This document shows, one piece after another, positions 1 to 7,778 of a stretch of DNA of 64,000 bases (the stretch's first letter is position 1; each line of letters starts with the position of its first letter). Location of the stretch: contig NZ_WTUY01000005.1 in NCBI RefSeq assembly GCF_009882945.1, positions 683,317 through 747,316 on the forward strand, written 5' to 3'. The notes beneath the pieces are model-generated. The model had not been told where the DNA came from, ran no database searches, and worked only from the letters and a program-made list of their open reading frames with translations. The position numbers and the translations under genes are program-made. Source of the stretch: Alcanivorax sp. DP30. GTDB taxonomy: Bacteria > Pseudomonadota > Gammaproteobacteria > Pseudomonadales > Alcanivoracaceae.

Positions 1-2
1 GC

Positions 3-191
3 GGCAAGGACTTCGCCCTGGTGACGCCGGGTATCCGTCCTGCCGGTGCCGATGCGGGGGATCAGCGCCGTGTGCTTACGCCGGTGCAGGCCCGTGATGC
101 GGGGGTGGATTACATGGTGATCGGTCGCCCCATTACCCAGGCCGTTAAACCTACAACGGTAGTCGACGAAATATTACAAAGCCTTTCCTGA
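3..191 (+). CDS. pyrF: Orotidine 5'-phosphate decarboxylase, C-terminal part (cut by window edge)
   Basis: Only the last 62 codons are in the window; the frame is open from the first base to TGA at 189-191. The protein would convert OMP to UMP in pyrimidine synthesis. The visible residues include TPGIRP, the GDQRRVLTP stretch and VIGRPIT, which are the phosphate-binding end of the OMP decarboxylase TIM barrel. A hairpin follows directly, so this is the end of its transcript. The call rests on these family motifs alone because the catalytic DxKxxD part lies outside the window. Confidence 0.9.
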   Translation, partial: GKDFALVTPGIRPAGADAGDQRRVLTPVQARDAGVDYMVIGRPITQAVKPTTVVDEILQSLS

Positions 192-206
192 CTCGCTGAC
201 ATGAAT

Positions 207-247
207 TGCCCCCTCTGACTGATAACCGTTAGGGGGGCAGCCTTTTA
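207..247 (+). terminator. Rho-independent terminator after pyrF
   Basis: TGCCCCCT at 207-214 pairs with AGGGGGGCA at 231-239 (one bulged base), followed by GCCTTTTA. It separates pyrF from the comEA-like gene, which has its own RBS (CAGGAG near 268-273). Confidence 0.65.
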
Positions 248-281
248 TGGTGCTCTCTCCAATTATCAGGAGATCAAAACC

Positions 282-602
282 ATGAAAGGAATCAAGATCG
301 TTTTCGCTACCCTCATGCTGGCTTTTGCAGGCCTGTCCCAGGCCGTGGAAGTCACCCCGGTTAAGCCTCAGAGCGATGCCACCGAGCAGGCCGCAGCAAG
401 CGCCGCCGACCGGATTAACCTGAATACTGCTGATGCATCCCAGCTGCAGGAATTGAAGGGGGTTGGCCCGAAAACCGCCGAATCCATCATTCAATGGCGT
501 GACGCCAATGGTCCCTTCACCAGTGTGGATCAGCTGCTCGCCATTAAAGGGATTGGGGAAAAGACCCTGGCAAAAATGCAGAGTCAGCTGACCGTCCAGT
601 AG
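282..602 (+). CDS. ComEA-family helix-hairpin-helix DNA-binding protein, exported
   Basis: The 106-residue product has a cleavable signal peptide (about 1-21, ending SQA) and a C-terminal double helix-hairpin-helix domain (about 43-106) with the INLNTADASQL entry motif, GVGPKTA and GIGEKTL hairpins. This is the ComEA type that binds double-stranded DNA in the periplasm during natural transformation; in many gammaproteobacteria these short stand-alone copies have no proven role. An AGGAG-like RBS lies 8 bases before the ATG. It is a single-gene unit between two hairpins. Confidence 0.85.
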   Translation: MKGIKIVFATLMLAFAGLSQAVEVTPVKPQSDATEQAAASAADRINLNTADASQLQELKGVGPKTAESIIQWRDANGPFTSVDQLLAIKGIGEKTLAKMQSQLTVQ

Positions 603-622
603 TTATAAACCGTACCGTCAGA

Positions 623-654
623 ATGACGCCCTGCGCCGGTCGGCGCAGGGTCAT
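623..654. terminator. Inverted repeat between convergent genes
   Basis: CCCTGCGCC (629-637) and GGCGCAGGG (642-650) form a perfect 9-bp stem with a 4-base loop, extended by ATGA/TCAT. There is no T tract on either side, so it may be a weak bidirectional terminator for the comEA-like gene and the minus-strand gene at 741. Confidence 0.45.
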
Positions 655-740
655 TGATCGTTGACGCTTCTGCAATTTCTGCGATGGCGCTGGAATGATT
701 GCGCACGAATGCAGGGGATGCGCCCTGTGTTATAACGGTA

Positions 741-2069
741 TTATTCTTCCGTGGTATCGTCCGGATCCACAGGCTCGCCGGACACGGCTACACCCCCGTC
801 GATTTGCGCGCGGCTGGCGGAGTGGGGGGCCGCGTCATTGTCGTCGCCGCTCTCTTCTTCCGGGCCGGGGTGCGACTGTCCCTTTTCCTTGCTGGCCTTT
901 TCCGCCTGGGCTTCCACTTCTTCCGTGGATTTCACCTCACCGATCCGAAAGGCCGCAAAGCCGGCATGAACCACCTGGTTCACGGCCATACCCAGCACCC
1001 GGCCATCGTAGGGCGCGATAATGGCGCTGCCGGTATTGCTGATGGGGTCGGTAACGGTACCGAGGATTTCTCCCTTTTTGACCTTGTCGTTGAGCTTCAC
1101 TTCTGACAGCAGGATGCCGCCCTGGGCAGCGCGAATCCATTCCGATTCAAAGAACACCGCTTGCGGCGCGCTCCAGAACCGGCTCGCTTTACGCATTTCC
1201 AGGTTTTCCAGCAGTGTTTCCAGCGCCTGTACACCATAGTTCACGGCCTGAGGTTCAAGGCGATTGGGGCCGCCGGCTTCCATGGTCACGGAAATGATGC
1301 TGTCTTTCACGGCTGCGTCGCGCAGCATGCCGGTGGCGCCAGGGCTGTGCAGCACGGTCATGCCACCAAAATGCTTGGCGAAGGCCACCACATCCGGATT
1401 GTCCAGATCCGCCCGTAACTGGGGCAGGTTGACGCGCTTCTGGGAGCCGGTATGCAGATCCACCAGATAGTCACAATGGCTGACGATGTTGCTGTACAGG
1501 GAATGAGCAACCCGCGAAGCGGCACTGCCTTTGGCATAGCCCGGGAAGTAGCGGTTCAGGTCCCGCCGGTCACTAAGGTAACGACTGCCACTGCGGAAGC
1601 CGTCCAGATTCACGATTGGTACCCCTATCACCGTGCCCGCCAGCTGATCCGGTTCCAGCTCATACATCAGGCGGCGCACCATCTCGATGCCGTTGAGTTC
1701 GTCGCCATGAATGGCGGCGGTGAGGCAGAGCAGGGGGCCGGGCTTCTGGCCATGGGCGACGAGAACCGGTACCGGAGTGGCAATGGAGGCGAACGACTGA
1801 TCCGGCGTCCAGTGCAGGGTGGCAAAGCTGCCGGGTTCCACCTTGCGATTGAGCAGGGCCAGCGATGTCTGCTGCGGTGCCGGAGTCTCAGGGGTGGCTT
1901 CCTCCCCCGCCGGTGTCACATGGGCGGGTTTGGCGGGTGCAGGGTGGTCGGTTTCCTGTTGGCGCTCAACCGCACGCTCCTCATCTTCCGCCTCATTGGC
2001 CTGCAGCGGTGGGCTGACCAGTAACAGGCCGGTGCTGAGGATGACCAGAAAGCGAATCAATGAATGCAC
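741..2069 (-). CDS. Exported succinylglutamate desuccinylase/aspartoacylase (AstE/AspA)-family zinc hydrolase
   Basis: An M14-type carboxypeptidase-fold protein of about 442 residues. It begins with a hydrophobic signal sequence (about 1-24) and a low-complexity Pro/Ala/Glu linker (about 25-70). The zinc ligands are visible: HGDE (His121, Glu124) and DLHTGS (His206). The C-terminal tail is acidic (DPDDTTEE). Family members hydrolyse amide bonds of N-acyl amino acids, but the exported location means the substrate here is unknown. The GTG at 2069 is preferred because AAAGGAG ends 5 bases before it; an in-frame GTG at 2075 is too close to that RBS. It lies 14-20 bases downstream of uup, so the two are probably co-transcribed. 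Confidence 0.75.
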   Translation of the reverse strand: MHSLIRFLVILSTGLLLVSPPLQANEAEDEERAVERQQETDHPAPAKPAHVTPAGEEATPETPAPQQTSLALLNRKVEPGSFATLHWTPDQSFASIATPVPVLVAHGQKPGPLLCLTAAIHGDELNGIEMVRRLMYELEPDQLAGTVIGVPIVNLDGFRSGSRYLSDRRDLNRYFPGYAKGSAASRVAHSLYSNIVSHCDYLVDLHTGSQKRVNLPQLRADLDNPDVVAFAKHFGGMTVLHSPGATGMLRDAAVKDSIISVTMEAGGPNRLEPQAVNYGVQALETLLENLEMRKASRFWSAPQAVFFESEWIRAAQGGILLSEVKLNDKVKKGEILGTVTDPISNTGSAIIAPYDGRVLGMAVNQVVHAGFAAFRIGEVKSTEEVEAQAEKASKEKGQSHPGPEEESGDDNDAAPHSASRAQIDGGVAVSGEPVDPDDTTEE

Positions 2070-2089
2070 AACCACTCCTTTCGTTGGGT

Positions 2090-3970
2090 TCAGCCGAGCT
2101 GGTCCAGTTCGTCCCAGCGGGCGTAGGCGGCTTCCAGTGCCGTCTGCAGCTCGGTTTGTTCCTGTTGGGCGGCAGCAATGTCAGCCGGATCACCCTTGTA
2201 GAAAGCGGGATCGGACATGCGGGTCTGTACCGCATCCAGATCGCCCTCCAATTGTTCAATGGTGGCGGGAAGTTGTTCCAGCTCCCGTTGATCCTTGTAG
2301 GACAGCTTCTTTGTCTTGGGCGCTTCCTGCTTGGCCGGTGCCGCCGGCTTGAGGCCTTTGACGGCCTTTTCCTTCACAGGTTCCGGCCGTTGGCGAATCC
2401 AGTCCTGGTAGCCGCCCACATAGTTGTTTATCTGACCGTGTTCGAAAACCAGAGTGGAGGTCACCACATTATCGATGAACTCCCGGTCGTGGCTGACCAG
2501 CAGCAGGGTGCCCTGATAGTTCATCAATTGCTCTTCGAGCAGGTCCAGGGTTTCCGCGTCCAGGTCGTTGGTGGGCTCATCCAGCACCAGCAGATTGAAC
2601 GGCTTGGTGAACAGCTTGGCCAGCAGTAGCCGGTTGCGCTCACCGCCGGACAGGGATTTGACTGGCTGGCGCACCCGACTAGGGTCAAACAGGAAATCCT
2701 GCAGGTAGCCGATCACATGCTTGTTCTGGCCATTCAGGGTGATCACATCGGAGCCCTCGGCCACGTTGTCGATCACGCTCTTTTCTTCGTCCAGGGTGTC
2801 GCGCAGCTGATCGAAGTAGGCCACCTGTAACTGGGTGCCTACCTTGACGGTGCCGGTGTCGGGTTCTAGCCGGTCCAGCAGCAGCCGGATCAGGGTGGAC
2901 TTGCCGCAGCCGTTCGGGCCGAGGATACCGATCCGGTCGCCACGCATCAGGGTGACGGAAAAATCCTTCACGATCTGCTTGCCGCCCACGGCGTAGCTGA
3001 GGTTTTCTGCCTCCACCACGATCTTGCCGGAGTTGTCGCTGCTCTGGATGGTCAGGTTGGCGGTGCCGGTGCGGCTGCGCCGCTGGGCAAACTCGTCCCG
3101 CATGGCTTTCAGGGCGCGTACACGGCCTTCGTTACGGGTGCGGCGGGCCTTGATACCCTGACGAATCCATTTCTCTTCCTGGCTGAGTTTCTTGTCGAAC
3201 TCGGCGTTGGCTTTCTCTTCCGCATCCAGCTGGGCCTGTTTGCCCGTCAGGTACTTTTCATAGCTGCCCGGCCAGCTGGTCAGCTGCCCACGGTCCAGCT
3301 CGATGATGCGGGTGGCCAGGGCGCGGATAAAGGCCCGGTCGTGAGAGATGAACACCAGGGTGGCACCGTAGCTTTTCAGAAATTCTTCCAGCCACTGGAT
3401 GGATTCCATGTCCAGGTGGTTGGTGGGCTCGTCCAGCAGCAGAATGTCCGGCTCCTGCACCAGCGCCCGGGCCAGCAACACCCGGCGCTTCATCCCGCCG
3501 GACAGCCCGGCAAACTGCATGTCGCCATCCAGGCTCAGTTTGGACAGGGCGGTGTCCACCCGCTGGGACAACTGCCAGGCGCCACGGGCCTCGATCTCGC
3601 TGCTCAGCACCTCGAAGCGCGCCAGCATCTTGTCGTCGGCGTCGGCCAGCTGGTGGCTCAGCTCGGCATGCTCGCTGAGCAGGGCACCATGCTCACCGAG
3701 CCCCAGGGACACCATGTAATGCACGCTATGGTCCTGATCGTCCGGCACTTCCTGCTCCAGCCGGGCAATGCTCAGTCCCTGGGTTTGTTCGATGTGGCCG
3801 TCATCGGCCTGGATTTCCCCGGCGATGACCTTCATCAGGGTGGACTTGCCCGCCCCGTTGCGGCCAATCAGACAGAGGCGCTCGCCGCTGTCGATGGAAA
3901 GGTTCACATGGTCCAGCAGGGCCTGCTGACCAAAGCTGAGCTGAATGTCGCGAAGCGTGAGAAGAGGCAT
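2090..3970 (-). CDS. uup: ABC-F family ATPase Uup
   Basis: The 626-residue soluble protein contains two ABC ATPase domains. The first has Walker A GRNGAGKS (about 37-44), signature LSGGMKRR and LLLDEPTNHLD; the second has GPNGCGKS (about 350), signature LSGGERNR and LVLDEPTNDLD. An ABC-F linker rich in charged residues lies between them, and the C-terminus (about 555-626) is a coiled coil, the Uup-type DNA/ribosome-associated tail. Uup homologues affect ribosome function and precise transposon excision. The length matches the family (about 635). No strong RBS is seen before the ATG. It leads a two-gene unit with the AstE-like gene. Confidence 0.92.
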   Translation of the reverse strand: MPLLTLRDIQLSFGQQALLDHVNLSIDSGERLCLIGRNGAGKSTLMKVIAGEIQADDGHIEQTQGLSIARLEQEVPDDQDHSVHYMVSLGLGEHGALLSEHAELSHQLADADDKMLARFEVLSSEIEARGAWQLSQRVDTALSKLSLDGDMQFAGLSGGMKRRVLLARALVQEPDILLLDEPTNHLDMESIQWLEEFLKSYGATLVFISHDRAFIRALATRIIELDRGQLTSWPGSYEKYLTGKQAQLDAEEKANAEFDKKLSQEEKWIRQGIKARRTRNEGRVRALKAMRDEFAQRRSRTGTANLTIQSSDNSGKIVVEAENLSYAVGGKQIVKDFSVTLMRGDRIGILGPNGCGKSTLIRLLLDRLEPDTGTVKVGTQLQVAYFDQLRDTLDEEKSVIDNVAEGSDVITLNGQNKHVIGYLQDFLFDPSRVRQPVKSLSGGERNRLLLAKLFTKPFNLLVLDEPTNDLDAETLDLLEEQLMNYQGTLLLVSHDREFIDNVVTSTLVFEHGQINNYVGGYQDWIRQRPEPVKEKAVKGLKPAAPAKQEAPKTKKLSYKDQRELEQLPATIEQLEGDLDAVQTRMSDPAFYKGDPADIAAAQQEQTELQTALEAAYARWDELDQLG

Positions 3971-4004
3971 ACTTTAAGGTGATCAAATATGTGAATATTG
4001 CGAG

Positions 4005-4172
4005 GCTGAGCTGCAAGCAACAAGCCTCAAGCTGCAAGGCGAAATTGAGGCCGGGTGTTATTTCAACATCTGTGCCCGCGCACAGAGTCAGTGCGCGGAA
4101 CAAAATAGTGAAAATGGCACGACATAACGCGCGCCTTGTAGCTTGAGGCTTGCAGCTTGAAGCTTGAAGCTG
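4005..4172. repeat. Inverted pair of heptamer-repeat arms (GCTTGAR/GCTGCAA type)
   Basis: The gap 3971-4267 between two divergent genes holds AGCTGCAAGC and CAAGCCTCAAGCTGCAAGG (4011-4041) and, about 90 bases on, the inverted arm CTTGTAGCTTGAGGCTTG with further AGCTTGAAGCTTGAAGCTG (4134-4172). The unit is a 7-base repeat, the same family as the array at 63912-64000. The two arms can pair into a long imperfect stem. No promoter motif stands out; it must nevertheless serve both uup and the hydroxylase gene. Confidence 0.7.
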
Positions 4173-4267
4173 TTCTTGAACGCGCAGTGTAGCAGCTTGT
4201 TACGGCCCTGTACTGGCACATTTGCGGTGTAGTCAGGCAGGCTTTTGGGGAATGGAGGAGGGAACCG

Positions 4268-5386
4268 GTGAGTGAGTTTTTGCGAGAACGCTATGAAGAA
4301 GTGGACCTGACGCCGGGGCAGGGCAAGATCACCGCCACCGTGTCCATCGGTCTCGGGATCCTGGCCCTGATGGGCAGTTTCTGCTTCCTGTATCCAGAGA
4401 TATTCACCACCCCGGATTTTCGCGCCTTCTACAACGCTGAAGTGCTGCGCATCGCGCTGTTCATCGGCATCGGTATCGGCTTTGTGTGTGGCTTCTTCAG
4501 CGTGTTCCGTCATCAGGAAAAGCGCTACGGCATCATTGGCATGGTGCTGGCCTGCATGGCGGCGCTGATTGGCTCCGGGCGGCTGGATGTGCCGCCTGTG
4601 GATGGCCGCAGTCTCTACGCCGGGCTGGATTACTTCATCCTCACCCTGTTGGTGTTGGCGCTGGTGTTCATCCCGCTGGAGCGGGCCTTCCCCAAGGACC
4701 CACAGCAGAAAACCCTGCGTGGTGGCTGGGTAACCGACATGAAGTATTTCCTGTTCAGCCATGTGGCCCTGCAGCTGATCAGCTTCTTCACCATCATCCC
4801 CATTCAGGTGGTCCTCCACGACAAGGTGGATATCGGCTTCCAGCAGGCCATCGCCAGCCAGCCCCTGTGGTTGCAGTTTATCGAGATCCTCATTGTCATT
4901 GATCTGGGCAGCTACTGGATTCACCGCGCCTTCCATGAAGTGCCCTGGCTGTGGAAATTCCATGCCGTGCACCATTCCACCACCCAGATGGATTGGCTGG
5001 CCTCCTCGCGCCTGCATGTGGTGGAAATCATCGCCAACCGGTTTGTGGGCTACTTGCCTATCTTCATCCTCGGTTTCGCCCCGTCGGCGGTGTATGCCTA
5101 CCTGGTATTCGTGTCCTTCCACGCCATCTTCATCCATGCCAATGTGCGCTTCCGTTTTCCGGGTATCCGCTGGCTCATCGCCACGCCGGAATTCCACCAC
5201 TGGCATCATTCCTCGGAAGACGAAGCGGTAGACAAAAACTACGCCGCCTTCCTGCCCATCTACGATAAACTGTTCGGCACCCTGATCATGCCCAAACACC
5301 TGGCTGCCGAGTACGGCACCCGTGCCAGCACCCAGGTCCCGGAAGGGATGGTCAAACAGTTCCTGTTCCCGTTCCGTCGGGGGTAA
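4268..5386 (+). CDS. Sterol desaturase / fatty acid hydroxylase superfamily membrane protein
   Basis: A 372-residue integral membrane di-iron enzyme. The first two thirds contain about six hydrophobic segments. The histidine clusters of the superfamily are complete: HRAFH (His219, His223), HAVHH (His232, 235, 236), HANVRF and HHWHH (His310, 311, 313, 314). Such enzymes use O2 to hydroxylate or desaturate lipids in the membrane; the substrate cannot be read from sequence. The start is GTG at 4268, supported by GGAGGAGGG 5-13 bases upstream; no ATG fits. A perfect hairpin repeat follows the stop. Confidence 0.85.
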   Translation: MSEFLRERYEEVDLTPGQGKITATVSIGLGILALMGSFCFLYPEIFTTPDFRAFYNAEVLRIALFIGIGIGFVCGFFSVFRHQEKRYGIIGMVLACMAALIGSGRLDVPPVDGRSLYAGLDYFILTLLVLALVFIPLERAFPKDPQQKTLRGGWVTDMKYFLFSHVALQLISFFTIIPIQVVLHDKVDIGFQQAIASQPLWLQFIEILIVIDLGSYWIHRAFHEVPWLWKFHAVHHSTTQMDWLASSRLHVVEIIANRFVGYLPIFILGFAPSAVYAYLVFVSFHAIFIHANVRFRFPGIRWLIATPEFHHWHHSSEDEAVDKNYAAFLPIYDKLFGTLIMPKHLAAEYGTRASTQVPEGMVKQFLFPFRRG

Positions 5387-5398
5387 ACCGCTATCCCC

Positions 5399-5451
5399 GT
5401 AGGAGCCTGCCTGCAGGCGATTCTCACCATCGCCTGCAGGCAGGCTCCTAC
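5399..5451. repeat. GTAGGAGC palindromic (REP-like) element with perfect 22-bp stem
   Basis: Bases 5399-5420 and 5430-5451 are exact reverse complements around a 9-base loop; the outer edge is GTAGGAGCCTGC. The GTAGGAGC edge is typical of Pseudomonas and Alcanivorax repetitive extragenic palindromes. It lies just past the hydroxylase stop and ends 19 bases before the next ATG, so it may also act as an RNA-stabilising or terminating stem. Confidence 0.85.
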
Positions 5452-5470
5452 AGAATGATGAAGAGCCAAT

Positions 5471-5878
5471 ATGGAAGACGTAATCGAACTGCTGCGCGAA
5501 CGCCACGACGGTGGCCTTGTAGCTCTGGAGTTACCCGATGAAGACCGACTGGTTGAGATCGAAGAGCAGCTGCTGATTTCCCTGCCCGGGGACTACAAGG
5601 AGTTCCTGCTTAATGCCAGCGACATCGTCTGCGGCAGCCTCGAACCGGCCACCGTCATGGACGACTACGCCCACAACTTCCTCCCGGAAATGGCCGCCAA
5701 CGCCTGGGACCAGGGAATGCCTCGCTACCTGATCCCCGTCTGCGAAACCGCCAACGGCATCTACGCCATGTCACAGGAAGGCGAAGTCCTGCTGTGGGAG
5801 CCGGGTAGCGGCATCAATGAAGAAGAGGTGTGGGGGAGTATCTGGCAGTGGGCTCGTGAGGTTTGGCTGGAAAGTTAA
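5471..5878 (+). CDS. SMI1/KNR4 (SUKH) family protein
   Basis: A 135-residue acidic soluble protein with the SMI1/KNR4 fold pattern: LPGDYKEFLLNASD near residues 37-50, then a beta-rich middle (YLIPVCETANGIYAM, about 93-108) and a tryptophan-rich C-terminus. Some SUKH proteins are immunity proteins of polymorphic toxins, but no toxin gene adjoins this one, and stand-alone members are common in gammaproteobacteria without known function. The ATG follows AAGAGCC; the upstream hairpin lies only 19 bases away. Confidence 0.75.
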   Translation: MEDVIELLRERHDGGLVALELPDEDRLVEIEEQLLISLPGDYKEFLLNASDIVCGSLEPATVMDDYAHNFLPEMAANAWDQGMPRYLIPVCETANGIYAMSQEGEVLLWEPGSGINEEEVWGSIWQWAREVWLES

Positions 5879-5935
5879 TGAATAGTTAATAATGAATAAT
5901 TAATAGCTAAACCCCAAACCTTGCTGACGAAGCCG

Positions 5936-6030
5936 CTGTAGGAGCTCCTCTCGAGGTGCGAACCCGAGCCCAGGCGAGGAAGTCTGTGGGAGCGGGCGTT
6001 CGACTGCGATTAAAGCGTCCGATAATGGGC
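5936..6030. repeat. Diverged GTAGGAGC REP-like sequence between convergent genes
   Basis: CTGTAGGAGCTCCTCTCGAG at 5936-5955 and TGTGGGAGCGGGCGTTCG near 5986-6003 are two eroded copies of the GTAGGAGC element. They fill the gap between the SMI1/KNR4 gene and the minus-strand methyltransferase. The short AT-rich stretch 5879-5915 (repeated TTAATGAATA-like runs) shows nothing else. Confidence 0.5.
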
Positions 6031-6038
6031 ACTGGCCT

Positions 6039-6641
6039 TTATAGCCCCGCCAAATCAAGCTCATTATTAATCAACACCACACACTGCGACGCAAACAGCA
6101 TGGTCGGCCCCAGGCTGATCTTCTCCGTCCCCAGCCGCTTCAAACTGTTAAAGCTCTTTTTCGGCATCGGAATGTGATCGGTGAGCAAGAAGCAGGGCTT
6201 ATCGGCAAATTCCAGCTCACGAATGCTCTCCCCCTTGGGGTCCATCATGTACAGCTGATGCCCATCCTCCGCCAGTTCCTTGACCAGCTTCTCAAAACTC
6301 ATGGTGCGCACGGTAATCCCGCTTTCCACCGCCTTGGTCTGCTCCTTGCCCATGCCCGCAGAGGCATCCAGGGCCCGTACCACCTTGGCCAGCAACGCCT
6401 GCTCATGAAACCCGCCAATATCCCGGATCTCTGCCGCCACAAAGGTGATGGTGCGGGAATAATCCTGGGTGCTCTCCAGCACCAGATGTACCACCACATC
6501 ATCCCGGTGTGACTGCGCCACGAAGATGGCATTCATCAGGGTATGGGCGAGGATCTCGCTGTGGGCATCACCACCGACGTTGGCCAACAGGGCCTGGCTG
6601 TTGGTGGAGGCGGCGCGGGCGCGGAGGACGAAAGTACGCAT
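6039..6641 (-). CDS. trmY: TrmY-like (UPF0217) SPOUT RNA methyltransferase
   Basis: A 200-residue protein of the SPOUT class. The N-terminus MRTFVLRARAA, the central GGFHEQAL and the C-terminal knot sequence (FLLTDHIPMP then LGPTMLFASQCVVLINNELD) match the UPF0217/TrmY family. Archaeal TrmY methylates N1 of pseudouridine 54 in tRNA; bacterial members such as those in Vibrio are called putative pseudouridine methyltransferases and their substrate is not established. It is a monocistronic gene facing away from the island to its right. Confidence 0.8.
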   Translation of the reverse strand: MRTFVLRARAASTNSQALLANVGGDAHSEILAHTLMNAIFVAQSHRDDVVVHLVLESTQDYSRTITFVAAEIRDIGGFHEQALLAKVVRALDASAGMGKEQTKAVESGITVRTMSFEKLVKELAEDGHQLYMMDPKGESIRELEFADKPCFLLTDHIPMPKKSFNSLKRLGTEKISLGPTMLFASQCVVLINNELDLAGL

Positions 6642-6692
6642 TATGAAGGGGCTCTGGAGAGTGTGGGGGGATTGTACATCAGACTGTATGGC

Positions 6693-6764
6693 TCGTTAGA
6701 AGGCGCTTCATGGGACCGGTCGCAGCTCGTTGTCAACGGAACGTTCCTTTGAACGCCGTGTAAG
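6693..6764 (+). other. Degenerate attC-like site at left edge of the cassette island
   Basis: CGTTAGAAGGCGCTTCA at 6693-6709 can pair with TTTGAACGCCGTGTAAG near 6748-6764: TTA, GGCG and TTCA match in order, with one extra C on the 5' arm, the arrangement that gives attC sites their extrahelical base. The terminal GTTRRRY core is not intact (GTGTAAG), so this is at best a decayed site. The remaining sequence to 6941 holds no other recognisable feature; GGAACGTTC occurs twice (6738 and 6859). Confidence 0.35.
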
Positions 6765-6941
6765 AAGTTGGCTATTTCACTCTAACTGATTGATATGAGA
6801 GTATTTTGATAGGTTGAACGGGGTGGCAAGCCTGGAGTTATACGGAACCAGATTATAGGGAACGTTCTAATTAATTCGCTGTTATGTCTATGCGAGGCAA
6901 AAACAAGCAGCGCGACTCTGAAATGAAAGTAACTAAATACC

Positions 6942-7637
6942 ATGCGTAATATAGACCAGCTATATAGCGAAATAGACCAAGATGAAGGGTTGAAGTCGAA
7001 AAGAAGGCTCTTAACCTTTACTTCACTAATTCTATTAGCTATCCAATTTACAGGTGCGAAAATTGAAGAAGCAAACACCTTCATTGTGAAGCTAAGCTTT
7101 GAACATCAGAACGGCATGGCACTACTGTTAATGTTTAGCATCGTTTTTGCTCTAATTAGGTACTACAACTATGCAAAACGTTACCACAATGATTTGTATT
7201 TAATTTGGAGCAATAATTTACTAAAAGATAACAAGGTCGAGTATTTCTGTCCTCACTCAGACGATGTAAGTGGTCTTTTGCACGAGTCCTATCCAAAGGG
7301 CTTCAACATAGAAATGTTCCTGTATAAATATCCAGATGAAAATCTTAGTTATAAGACACACTATGAATGTGAATTTTTTTTAGTTCGGTATTTCCGTTTT
7401 ACATGGAATGACCAGCATGAGGATTATTCCGGAAAAGTTAATATTCTAAAAAACATAGGATTTAAGGCGTATCTATCAGTTTTAGGGATGGAGGCCAAGT
7501 ATCAATTTAGTAGATATTTTACCCATAGAGAAAATTTGGACATACTTTTTCCATATTTCTTAGGAGTCTTTTCTTTGTTTAGCTACATTTTTGCTGATAG
7601 TTTTGATGTATTTATTAATTGCCTGCTTAACGCATAG
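6942..7637 (+). CDS. Hypothetical membrane protein (cassette gene)
   Basis: A 231-residue protein of unknown function. Three hydrophobic segments are visible: about 22-37, 65-82 and 203-228, with a large hydrophilic part (about 85-195) rich in Tyr, Phe, Asn and Lys between the second and third. Base composition is far more AT-rich than the flanking chromosome, and an attC site starts about 30 bases after the stop, so it fits a mobile integron cassette gene. No RBS is obvious before the ATG, also common in cassettes. I recognise no family. Confidence 0.7.
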   Translation: MRNIDQLYSEIDQDEGLKSKRRLLTFTSLILLAIQFTGAKIEEANTFIVKLSFEHQNGMALLLMFSIVFALIRYYNYAKRYHNDLYLIWSNNLLKDNKVEYFCPHSDDVSGLLHESYPKGFNIEMFLYKYPDENLSYKTHYECEFFLVRYFRFTWNDQHEDYSGKVNILKNIGFKAYLSVLGMEAKYQFSRYFTHRENLDILFPYFLGVFSLFSYIFADSFDVFINCLLNA

Positions 7638-7668
7638 ACGGTAGAAATCCAGTGAATAATTTCCAACA

Positions 7669-7746
7669 TAACATTTGCATGCAGGCGACCCGCCTACCGT
7701 TCGCTCCGCTCTCAATCGGGCTGTCCCCTGATGCAAGGCGTTAGGT
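7669..7746 (+). other. Integron attC recombination site (attC1)
   Basis: The 3' core GTTAGGT (7740-7746) fits the GTTRRRY consensus and pairs with TAAC at 7669-7672. Inside, TTGCAT-G-CAG (7675-7684) pairs with CTGATGCAA (7728-7736) leaving one unpaired G, the extrahelical base that fixes strand choice by integron integrase. The variable terminal part contains CCGTTCGCTCCGCT, a common attC spacer. Orientation agrees with the plus-strand gene before it. Confidence 0.75.
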
Positions 7747-7778
7747 TCAAAAACTACATATCGGCACGGAAGTAGCGA

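Noticed and set aside
4088..5506. 472-codon minus-strand frame over the hydroxylase gene and a REP hairpin
   Set aside because: It runs through a perfect 22-bp palindrome and a heptamer arm; the plus-strand protein has all histidine clusters.
5471..5878. Toxin-immunity role for the SMI1/KNR4 protein
   Set aside because: No polymorphic toxin or secretion gene lies next to it, so immunity cannot be supported.
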